From an uncultured Gemmatimonadota bacterium (GTDB lineage Bacteria; Gemmatimonadota; Gemmatimonadetes; Gemmatimonadales; Gemmatimonadaceae), in contig CAITQY010000373.1 in NCBI GenBank assembly GCA_903894655.1, forward strand, positions 1 to 5,035: a stretch of DNA of 5,035 bases, given 5' to 3'. Position numbers and translations under genes: made by a program. This document shows, piece by piece, positions 1 to 5,035 of the stretch. The notes under the pieces were generated by a model. That model had not been told where the DNA came from and made no database searches. It saw only the letters and a program-made list of their open reading frames with translations. Each line of letters begins with the position of its first letter. Position 1 is the stretch's first letter.

Positions 1-817
1 CGTCGCGGCCGTTGTACACGAACGCCTTGTTCCGCCCGATGATTTCGGCGCTGTCACCGCGCACCAGCCACACCGTGCCTTCGTCCTCCGAAATGCCGAG
101 CAGATCGGGGCGACGGGACGTGAGAGAGTCGTGCAGGTCGGGCAGTCGTTCGCGGGCGACCACATGCTGATCGATGGCCACGCCGCGCAAATATGAGAAC
201 CCTTTCAGATACTGCGGATGATTGAACAGGCGATTGTCGTTGGACGGCGCACCGCGCACGAGATAGTCGCCCAGAATCGACGCGCCGGCCGACGAGCCAC
301 CCACCACGCCGCCGCGATCGAGCACCGCCTGAAATGCGCGCTCCGACTTCGTGCCGGCATACGAATTGACCAGACGGAATTGGCGACCGCCGTCGAACCA
401 CACGCCACGCGCATTCGCGATCTTTGCCACGAAGCTGTCGGCATCGGCCACCGTGCGACTCGTCGTGTGGTACACCACCACGTTGCGCGCACCGGCACTC
501 TTGAGTCCCCGTCCACTTTCGGAGGTGTTGATGGAATCGCCACCGGCCGTTGGCACATCAACGATCAGCGCATCGGGCCCGCCGGCGAGTTCGATGAACT
601 TCGCGTACACTTCAGGGCCCATCTGACCGCCGCCGACCACCATCACCGAGCCGGAGCGCGGACCTACCGATGGAGTGCCGCGTGCACTCGCGGTCGCGGC
701 GGACGTGCCCGCGCCTCTCGAGGCACCAGTCGTGCTGGTGCAGCCAACGGTCATCGAGGACAACAGCAGGATCGTCGCGACGGCACGGCAACGAACGCGG
801 AACGAGGGGGCAGGCAT
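1..817 (-). CDS. Cyanophycinase-like peptidase, family S51, probable lipoprotein (partial)
   Basis: Seen: 272 codons are open from an ATG at 817 down to base 1; the C-terminus lies outside the window. Residues 1-26 form a signal sequence with a basic start (RVRCR), a hydrophobic run (VATILLLSS) and a possible lipobox TVGC (Cys26). Thr at -3 is atypical. A Ser/Thr/Gly/Ala-rich linker follows to about residue 56. The core then shows VVGGGQ (60-65), WFDGGRQ (140-146, Gln146), the nucleophile elbow GGSSAGA (173-179, Ser176 as G-x-S-x-G) and DQH (216-218) followed by Arg222 and Arg224. Family knowledge: S51 members are serine peptidases. Cyanophycinase cuts beta-Asp-Arg dipeptides from cyanophycin, and others cut N-terminal Asp or act on unknown substrates. 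Inference: an exported, outer-membrane-anchored or periplasmic peptidase of unknown substrate. Position 227 is Asp where cyanophycinase has a third pocket Arg. There is no Shine-Dalgarno before the ATG. The fold assignment is strong; true cyanophycinase activity is doubtful. Confidence 0.88.
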   Translation of the reverse strand, partial: MPAPSFRVRCRAVATILLLSSMTVGCTSTTGASRGAGTSAATASARGTPSVGPRSGSVMVVGGGQMGPEVYAKFIELAGGPDALIVDVPTAGGDSINTSESGRGLKSAGARNVVVYHTTSRTVADADSFVAKIANARGVWFDGGRQFRLVNSYAGTKSERAFQAVLDRGGVVGGSSAGASILGDYLVRGAPSNDNRLFNHPQYLKGFSYLRGVAIDQHVVARERLPDLHDSLTSRRPDLLGISEDEGTVWLVRGDSAEIIGRNKAFVYNGRD

Positions 818-821
818 AGGC

Positions 822-884
822 GGCGTCCGGAGGAAGGCAAACGGGTAGGCACTCGAAGCACCCTCAGCTTACGCTCCGGACGCC
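822..884 (-). promoter_or_regulatory. 11-bp perfect inverted repeat in the leader of the S51 gene
   Basis: GGCGTCCGGAG at 822-832 is the exact reverse complement of CTCCGGACGCC at 874-884, with a 41-base spacer. On the minus-strand transcript the pair starts 11 bases after the stop of the TVP38-type gene and ends four bases before the S51 ATG at 817. When folded it would occlude the ribosome landing zone. Each arm contains the palindrome TCCGGA, so two protein-binding half-sites are an alternative. There is no T-run, so it does not look like an intrinsic terminator. The repeat is directly seen; its regulatory role is inferred. Confidence 0.45.
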
Positions 885-895
885 CACCTCGCTGG

Positions 896-1609
896 CTACA
901 TGTGTGCTACGGGTCGGGCCTCTGGTCGGGCCTCGGCGTCGCGGATCGCGCGCTGGGTCATCCGCGCGAAGAGCAGGCCAAGCACCACCGTTGCCACGAT
1001 GCCGAGAACCAGTACGGGCATGGGCAATGCGCCCTTCCCACTCGCCGCCTTGGCGCCGGCGGCGCCGAACGCCGCGTACGACGCGATGATCGGCAGCATC
1101 CCCGGCATCGCCATCACGAAGTCGCGCGTGCGAACCCGGGTGACACCCAGCGCGTAGTTCGACAGGACGAACGGGATCGCCGGCGACAGGCGCAGCAGGA
1201 ACATCAGCCGGAGCCCGTCGTTGCCGATGACGCGATCGACCGCGGACAGCGTGGGGTGAGCCGCCACGCGCCGCGCCACGCTGGCACGAAGCACCGTGCG
1301 CCCCAGCAGGAACGCCAGCGTGCCGCCGATCGTCGCGCCGGTCATGACTAGCAGGCTGCCGTTGACCACGCCAAAGACGGCGCCGGCGGCCATGTTGAGC
1401 AGGAAGGCCGGGAGCACAAAGACCACCACGCCGACATAGGCGGCCAGAAAGGCCAGCGGTGCCCACACGCCGAGTGTTTGCACCCAGGAGGAGAATCCCG
1501 GCAGATACGGCGTGGCCAGCTGGCCGACCGTAATGCCGGCGATCAGCGGTACCGCGATGCCAGCGGCACGCACCAGTCCCGTCTTGGCACGCCTGAAATC
1601 GATGGACAT
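896..1609 (-). CDS. TVP38/TMEM64 family (DedA/SNARE-associated domain) integral membrane protein
   Basis: Seen: 237 residues, ATG at 1609, TAG at 896-898. Hydrophobic segments lie at about 13-33, 45-70, 72-106 (with small residues, likely partly re-entrant), 163-187 and 196-216, followed by a charged tail. The central SNARE-associated/DedA pattern is clear: a proline in a hydrophobic run (VFVLPAFLLNMAAG, 64-76), VFGVVNG (78-84), GATIGG (91-96), FLLGR (100-104), then LRLSPAIPFVLSNYALG (139-155). Family knowledge: DedA/TVP38 proteins sit in the inner membrane. Some relatives are linked to lipid-carrier or phospholipid translocation and to membrane-potential maintenance, but most bacterial TVP38-type members have no defined substrate. 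A GTG directly upstream (1610-1612) is in frame and would add one residue. The GGTGGGG at 1621-1627 serves either start. Length fits the family. The family call is firm; the transported molecule, if any, is unknown. Confidence 0.9.
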   Translation of the reverse strand: MSIDFRRAKTGLVRAAGIAVPLIAGITVGQLATPYLPGFSSWVQTLGVWAPLAFLAAYVGVVVFVLPAFLLNMAAGAVFGVVNGSLLVMTGATIGGTLAFLLGRTVLRASVARRVAAHPTLSAVDRVIGNDGLRLMFLLRLSPAIPFVLSNYALGVTRVRTRDFVMAMPGMLPIIASYAAFGAAGAKAASGKGALPMPVLVLGIVATVVLGLLFARMTQRAIRDAEARPEARPVAHM

Positions 1610-1620
1610 CACGAAATATA

Positions 1621-1627
1621 CCCCACC
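1621..1627 (-). promoter_or_regulatory. Probable ribosome binding site of the TVP38-type gene
   Basis: The minus strand reads GGTGGGG here. It lies 11 bases before the ATG at 1609 and 8 bases before the in-frame GTG at 1612. It is a purine-rich, partial Shine-Dalgarno match and the best such signal among the minus-strand genes. The spacing slightly favours the GTG start. It begins only six bases after the hairpin at 1634-1666, so folding of that hairpin could affect ribosome access. Confidence 0.4.
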
Positions 1628-1633
1628 AAGCAC

Positions 1634-1666
1634 AACGGCCCCTGCGCGAAACGCGCAGGGGCCGTT
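1634..1666 (-). terminator. Strong hairpin after the M14 gene, candidate terminator or attenuator
   Basis: The stem is 15 bp and perfect: AACGGCCCCTGCGCG at 1634-1648 pairs with CGCGCAGGGGCCGTT at 1652-1666, with a three-base loop. On the minus strand it begins 17 bases after the M14 stop codon (1684-1686), the usual place for an intrinsic terminator. The U-tract is weak (the transcript continues GUUGUGCUU), so termination may be partial or the element may mainly protect the mRNA 3' end. Only 24 bases separate the hairpin from the next start at 1609, too few for a full promoter. The next gene therefore needs read-through, or a promoter inside or upstream of the hairpin. Confidence 0.7.
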
Positions 1667-1683
1667 CTCAACCGCGGTGTGAA

Positions 1684-4479
1684 CTACTGCAGCGGCTTCG
1701 TCGGGCGCTGGAATCCGCCGTCGAGCGCGTTCAGGAACAGCTTGTACGTGCCGTGCGGCTGCGTGCGGAACAGAATTTCCGGCCCGAACAGCCACATCGT
1801 GCCTTTGCCCATCTTGGCTTCGGCCATCGCGACGCCGCCCTTGAGCAGCTCCTGTCCCCACGCCCAGCCGCTGGTGAGCGGCTTGTCGGTATCGAAGGTG
1901 GCGAGCACGCGCACGCCCTTGGCCGCGGCATCGGGGCCCAGCTTCATCACCGGGCTGTTGTCGAACATCACGCTCGGGCGCGGGTTCATGCCCGTGGCGA
2001 TCGTGGTCGACGTGTCGAGGGCGACTTCGAGCAGCGAGCCGGGGATGTAGTACTTCTCGCCCGCGTACGGACGCCCATTCGCTTCCGTCAGGTAATTCTC
2101 GATCGGCAGCCCCATCGCCTTCCCAAGGCCAATGGACGATCCGATCGCGACGATACGGCCACCCGCTTCCACGAAGGTCTTGAGCGCCGGCACCGACTGC
2201 TCGGGGCTGATGCGGCCGATCGTGCGGCGGAACTCCGCCGGAATCAGCGTGGTGTCGGGCGAGCCACCGAAGCCACGGCCAGCGCCCGCTTCGGAGAACA
2301 TGCCGTCGGTTACCACGATCACATCGTACTTCGCCTTGAGATTGCCCGCGTCGACATCCTGCGGATAGATCGTGGTGAAGGCGAACTCGAACTTTTCCAG
2401 CATCAGACGCGTCCAACCAGTCGGCATGCTGCCGCCGTACCGATCGATGAGCGCGATGCGCAGCGGCTGTACCGGCTGGGCCGAGCCCGGCTTGCTGTTC
2501 GCGGCGGCGAAGTTCACGCCGAGATCTTTCGCGGCCTGCGTCACGACCTTGTCGGCCGCACTACCGGCCGGAACGAACCACGTGCCGGCGGGCCACGTGG
2601 TGCTACCGTCGGTGAACGCCGTGGGGATGCGCGAGGCCTTCACCTTGACGGCGGCAAGTCGATTGGCCACCGTCGACGCGTCGTTCACTTCCGGCCGCAC
2701 GAAGTAGCCGGCCTTGCCCTTCGCAATCGTGCCCATCGGCATCGTCGTGACGCCGTTCACCTTTTCGAACGGGCCTGTGATGCCGTCGAGCACGCGCTCG
2801 AACTGAATGCCCATCTGGAACGCGAGCGTCCAGCCGGCATTGTCGTACGGCGCAATCGGCGGACCGCCCGGATAGCGGAAGTCGTTCGGGTGATCCTGCG
2901 GTTCAAACATGTCGAGCACGTGCGAACGGAACGCCTGGTTCGTCATCACGACCCATGAGCCGGCCGGGAACGCCTTGCCGTTGGCGCTGAACGAACCGGT
3001 GGCGCGATGCACCTGGATGCCCGAGTACTGCAGCGCCTTGATGAACTTGGTCGCCGTCGGGAAGTCGTTCTGTGCGCTGCTCAGCACATACGCGCGCGGG
3101 TCACGGTTTTCCGGCTTCTTGAGTTCGGCCATGTAGCGGTCGTTGGTGACCGCGCTGCCGACGTTCGGTGCCGCGCCGCCGCGCGCTCCACCAGCGCGAT
3201 TCGCTTCGGGGGCCGCCGCCGCGCGGTCCTTCGTGATCTGCGCGATCATGGCATCCACGCGCTTGGGCGAAATCGTCCAGTTGTCCTTCGAGCCGTTCTT
3301 GATCTGGTCGTAGCCCATCACCCAGCGATTGAACAGAAACGTTTCACGATACCGCGACGCGAGATCGAGGAACGCGTAGTTCGCCGACACCGAGTAGTCG
3401 ATGGATTGACGGAAATGCCATTCCTGCGGTGCCACCGGCAACGGCAGGCCAGCCGAGCGCACTTGGCGGTCGGGCACCAGCGACACGCGAATCGGCGTCG
3501 GATTGCCGATCGTCTCGGTGAGGATACCGATCTGGTTGTGGAAGTAGCCCACGGTGCGCATGCCGCCGTTCCACCACGTGCTGTAATTCGAGCCGGCGCG
3601 GAACGTGAGGCCGGGCTTGTGCTCCAGCACGAACCGATGATTGAGCGCGGCGCCCACGAGATCGAGACCCGTGATCATGGCCGGGTGGAACCAGTAATTG
3701 GCGGGATCCCGATACGGCGGTGCCGCCATGACCGTGCCCGTCGGGCCGGTCTGGTGGTGGTTGTACATGATCTGCGGATTCCATTCCACGAACAGCTGCT
3801 GCGACATGTTGCGCGTCTCGGCCAGCGCATTCATGTACGCGTCGCGATTGTTGTCGTGACCGGCGTACTTCTCGTAGAGGCGCGGGATGTTCGAATTGCG
3901 GCGCAGCTTGTCGGGTTCCTGCATGTACCAGTTGGCCACCAGCTCCATGCCGTCCGGATTCGCGTGCGTCATGAGAATGATGCAGTCGTTCAGGATCCGC
4001 ATCGTCTCGTCGTCGGTGCGGCTGGTGAGCTGGTAGAACGATTCGATGAGCTGCTGGGCGCCGAGCACTTCGGTGGCGTGCAGGCCACCGTCGATCCAGA
4101 ACACCACCTTGCCTTCCTTTGCCAGCTTGGCCGCTTCGGCGGAGTCGAGGCCCTCGGCGTTTGCCAGCCGGTTCGAGATCTCCCGGTAGCGTGCCAGGTT
4201 CTTCAGGTTCGCCGGTGAGGAGACGATCGCCATGATCTGCGGGCGTCCCTCTTCGGTCATGCCGATCGTGTCGAGGATCACGCGGTCGCTCTGCTTCGCG
4301 ATGGTCGCAAAGAAGGCGTGCAGTTTGGTGTAGTTGGGAAGCTCGTAGTCGGCGCCGATGTCATGCCCAAAGAATTCCTTGGGTGACGTGAGGCGCGGCT
4401 GAGCCGAGAGCGTGGTCGGCAGGGCCGCCGCGAGCAGGATCGCGGTGGAAAGCCGGGTGGCACGACGCAGGCTGATCAT
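1684..4479 (-). CDS. Secreted M14-family zinc carboxypeptidase with C-terminal glutamine-amidotransferase-like domain
   Basis: Seen: 931 residues from the ATG at 4479. This start opens a clean Sec signal (MISLRR, hydrophobic STAILLAAALPTTL, cleavage after LSA at about residue 26). An in-frame ATG at 4569 would add 30 proline-rich residues with poor codon use and is rejected. Neither start has a Shine-Dalgarno. The M14 domain spans about 48-390: zinc ligands His134 and Glu137 (GLHATE), NPDG (174-177), GHDNNRD (207-213), third zinc ligand His242 (or His241) in YNHHQTGP, and catalytic Glu322 in GILTETIG. A Gly/Ala-rich linker (about 419-440) follows, then two related alpha/beta modules (462-526, 590-656) and a class I glutamine-amidotransferase-like domain (672-930) lacking the usual Cys. 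Family knowledge: M14 enzymes remove C-terminal residues using zinc. Inference: a periplasmic or exported peptidase that should be active, since all metal and catalytic residues are present. Substrate preference cannot be read from the sequence. Confidence 0.93.
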   Translation of the reverse strand: MISLRRATRLSTAILLAAALPTTLSAQPRLTSPKEFFGHDIGADYELPNYTKLHAFFATIAKQSDRVILDTIGMTEEGRPQIMAIVSSPANLKNLARYREISNRLANAEGLDSAEAAKLAKEGKVVFWIDGGLHATEVLGAQQLIESFYQLTSRTDDETMRILNDCIILMTHANPDGMELVANWYMQEPDKLRRNSNIPRLYEKYAGHDNNRDAYMNALAETRNMSQQLFVEWNPQIMYNHHQTGPTGTVMAAPPYRDPANYWFHPAMITGLDLVGAALNHRFVLEHKPGLTFRAGSNYSTWWNGGMRTVGYFHNQIGILTETIGNPTPIRVSLVPDRQVRSAGLPLPVAPQEWHFRQSIDYSVSANYAFLDLASRYRETFLFNRWVMGYDQIKNGSKDNWTISPKRVDAMIAQITKDRAAAAPEANRAGGARGGAAPNVGSAVTNDRYMAELKKPENRDPRAYVLSSAQNDFPTATKFIKALQYSGIQVHRATGSFSANGKAFPAGSWVVMTNQAFRSHVLDMFEPQDHPNDFRYPGGPPIAPYDNAGWTLAFQMGIQFERVLDGITGPFEKVNGVTTMPMGTIAKGKAGYFVRPEVNDASTVANRLAAVKVKASRIPTAFTDGSTTWPAGTWFVPAGSAADKVVTQAAKDLGVNFAAANSKPGSAQPVQPLRIALIDRYGGSMPTGWTRLMLEKFEFAFTTIYPQDVDAGNLKAKYDVIVVTDGMFSEAGAGRGFGGSPDTTLIPAEFRRTIGRISPEQSVPALKTFVEAGGRIVAIGSSIGLGKAMGLPIENYLTEANGRPYAGEKYYIPGSLLEVALDTSTTIATGMNPRPSVMFDNSPVMKLGPDAAAKGVRVLATFDTDKPLTSGWAWGQELLKGGVAMAEAKMGKGTMWLFGPEILFRTQPHGTYKLFLNALDGGFQRPTKPLQ

Positions 4480-4681
4480 GCGAGGGACGGGTGGGGAGGA
4501 AACTGGGACAGCCGAACTCGGCTGCCGGATTTTCCCGCGAGGGGAGTCAACAGGCATACGATGGGGCATCGTGAGGCGTTGGGCAAATGATTGTCCCGAA
4601 TGGCCCGTTTGACGAACTTTGCGGTATCAAGGGAATCCGATGTCCTATCGTCCTGCGTTTCGACCCTCATCCCGCCCCGAC
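4480..4681. promoter_or_regulatory. Divergent intergenic region between the M14 gene and the MDHSK-repeat gene
   Basis: About 200 bases separate the two outward-facing start codons, so both promoters should lie here. The stretch 4580-4640 is visibly less GC-rich than the flanks and is the likeliest promoter area. I found no convincing paired -35/-10 boxes. A TTGACG at 4609-4614 on the plus strand has no good -10 partner at normal spacing. The M14 leader (4480-4508) is pyrimidine-rich on the coding strand and has no ribosome binding site, as expected of a gene started without a Shine-Dalgarno. Confidence 0.4.
4509..4524. repeat. 16-base palindrome in the M14 leader, possible operator
   Basis: CAGCCGA (4509-4515) and TCGGCTG (4518-4524) are perfect inverted arms around the two bases AC. 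The site lies about 30-45 bases before the M14 start codon. It could be a dimeric repressor or activator site for the divergent pair, or a small hairpin in the M14 mRNA leader. It is short and in GC-rich DNA, so chance is possible. Confidence 0.3.
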
Positions 4682-5035
4682 ATGACCGTGTCACCGACTC
4701 GTTTGGCCGCGCTGCTCGCGACGAGCGCTGCCCTGATCGCTGCGCCGCTGTCCGCCCAGGAGAAGCCGCCCGTCAAGCCGCCCGTTGCCGAGATGGACCA
4801 CTCCAAGATGGACCACAGCAAGATGGACCACGGCGCCGCCACGGCCGAAGGCTGGAAGGAGCTCGACGCCTACCACCTGCTCATGATGGCCACCTGGCAC
4901 CCGGCCAAGGATAAGAACGATCTAGCGCCGATCCGCGCCAAGGCCACCGAGATGGTGGCGTCGGCCAAGCTGGTGGCGGCGTCGAAGTCGCCGATGGCGT
5001 GCCAGAAGCCGGAACTGCTGAAGGCGCAGGCCGGA
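4682..5035 (+). CDS. Small secreted protein with tandem MDHSK repeat, putative metal-binding (partial)
   Basis: Seen: 118 codons are open from the ATG at 4682 to the window edge; the C-terminus is missing. Residues 1-25 are a Sec signal (TRLAALLATSAALIAAPLSA, cleavage before QEK). Then come a KPPV-KPPV spacer (28-35) and MDHSK-MDHSK-MDH (38-50), a Met/Asp/His repeat. From about 57 there is a helical region beginning GWKELDAYHLLMMATWHPAKD, with His65, His73, Met68 and Met69 as further possible ligands and Cys107 after it. Family knowledge: MDHS-type Met/His-rich repeats occur in exported proteins handling copper or silver. Inference: a periplasmic metal binder, possibly with a helical-bundle domain; I cannot name the family. 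An in-frame ATG at 4640, preceded by AAGG with a 7-base spacer, would add 14 residues. I prefer 4682 because the intervening codons (CGA, TCA, TAT, CCT) look non-coding and the signal peptide length is more typical. It is divergent from the M14 gene. Confidence 0.75.
   Translation, partial: MTVSPTRLAALLATSAALIAAPLSAQEKPPVKPPVAEMDHSKMDHSKMDHGAATAEGWKELDAYHLLMMATWHPAKDKNDLAPIRAKATEMVASAKLVAASKSPMACQKPELLKAQAG
4793..4831 (+). repeat. Tandem 15-base repeat encoding MDHSK
   Basis: Two 15-base units (4793-4807, 4808-4822) and a nine-base partial third (4823-4831) encode MDHSK, MDHSK, MDH. The two full units differ only in the serine codon (TCC versus AGC), so the repeat has been kept at the protein level while the DNA has drifted. 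A separate 12-base duplication encoding KPPV twice lies just upstream at 4763-4786. Confidence 0.9.

Noticed and set aside
218..1351. Plus-strand open frame of 377 codons across the S51 and TVP38-type genes
   Set aside because: Low-complexity Arg/His/Gly/Ala translation that spans two well-supported minus-strand genes and their gap; a GC-driven shadow.
896..2416. A 506-codon minus-strand frame that would fuse the TVP38-type protein to a long N-terminal extension
   Set aside because: The upstream part is an out-of-frame reading of the M14 gene and runs through the hairpin; the membrane protein starts naturally at 1609 with a nearby ribosome site.
1753..4218. Two plus-strand open frames of about 400 codons each (1753-2958 and 3007-4218) antisense to the M14 gene
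   Set aside because: Their translations are Arg/His-rich with no domain, signal or motif, and they mirror the high-GC third positions of the M14 gene, which has full catalytic motifs.
4480..4569. N-terminal extension of the M14 protein by 30 residues from the ATG at 4569
   Set aside because: The extension is proline/serine-rich with weak third-position GC and would bury the signal peptide; no ribosome site supports it.
4581..4597. Imperfect dyad GGGCAA-ATGA-TTGTCCC in the divergent region
   Set aside because: The arms match only with a one-base bulge and are short; expected by chance in this composition.
4609..4614. TTGACG as a plus-strand -35 box
   Set aside because: No acceptable -10 hexamer lies 16-18 bases downstream, so a sigma-70 promoter is not supported.
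4763..4786. Tandem 12-base duplication encoding KPPV twice, considered as a separate repeat element
   Set aside because: It is a two-copy coding duplication in a proline-rich linker and fits ordinary spacer evolution.
1..5035. CRISPR arrays, tRNA or rRNA genes, insertion-sequence ends, attachment sites
   Set aside because: No regularly spaced repeats, cloverleaf-like segments, transposase motifs or terminal inverted repeats were seen on either strand.

Overview
This is a GC-rich bacterial window with four protein-coding genes and short intergenic gaps. Three genes lie on the minus strand and read leftward. One divergent gene on the plus strand runs off the right edge. The organism looks like a didermic, high-GC environmental bacterium. 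Large secreted M14 peptidases with an extra C-terminal domain, a signal-peptide-bearing S51 (cyanophycinase-like) protein and His/Met-rich small secreted proteins would suit Gemmatimonadota. That placement is inference from gene flavour and base composition; no marker gene is present.

Layout from left to right: (1) 1-817 minus, a cyanophycinase-like S51 serine peptidase with a probable lipoprotein signal, cut off at the window's left edge; (2) a 78-base gap holding an 11-bp perfect inverted repeat that ends four bases before that gene's start; (3) 896-1609 minus, a TVP38/TMEM64 (DedA/SNARE-associated) membrane protein; (4) a 15-bp perfect hairpin at 1634-1666; (5) 1684-4479 minus, a 931-residue secreted zinc carboxypeptidase of family M14, with two copies of a mixed alpha/beta module and a glutamine-amidotransferase-like C-terminal domain; (6) a divergent intergenic region of about 200 bases containing a small palindrome; (7) 4682-5035 plus, the start of a small secreted protein with a tandem MDHSK repeat, probably a metal binder.

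The minus-strand genes are closely spaced and could be one transcription unit (M14, then the DedA-type gene, then S51). The strong hairpin after the M14 stop would terminate or attenuate transcription between the first two. Two exported peptidases beside each other suggest extracytoplasmic peptide breakdown. The membrane protein has no obvious part in that.

No RNA gene, CRISPR array, insertion sequence or phage gene was seen. I see no clearly new system. The points most worth following are the two inter-gene RNA structures, the substituted active-site arginine in the S51 protein, the Ser-for-Cys elbow in the M14 C-terminal domain, and the MDHSK protein.
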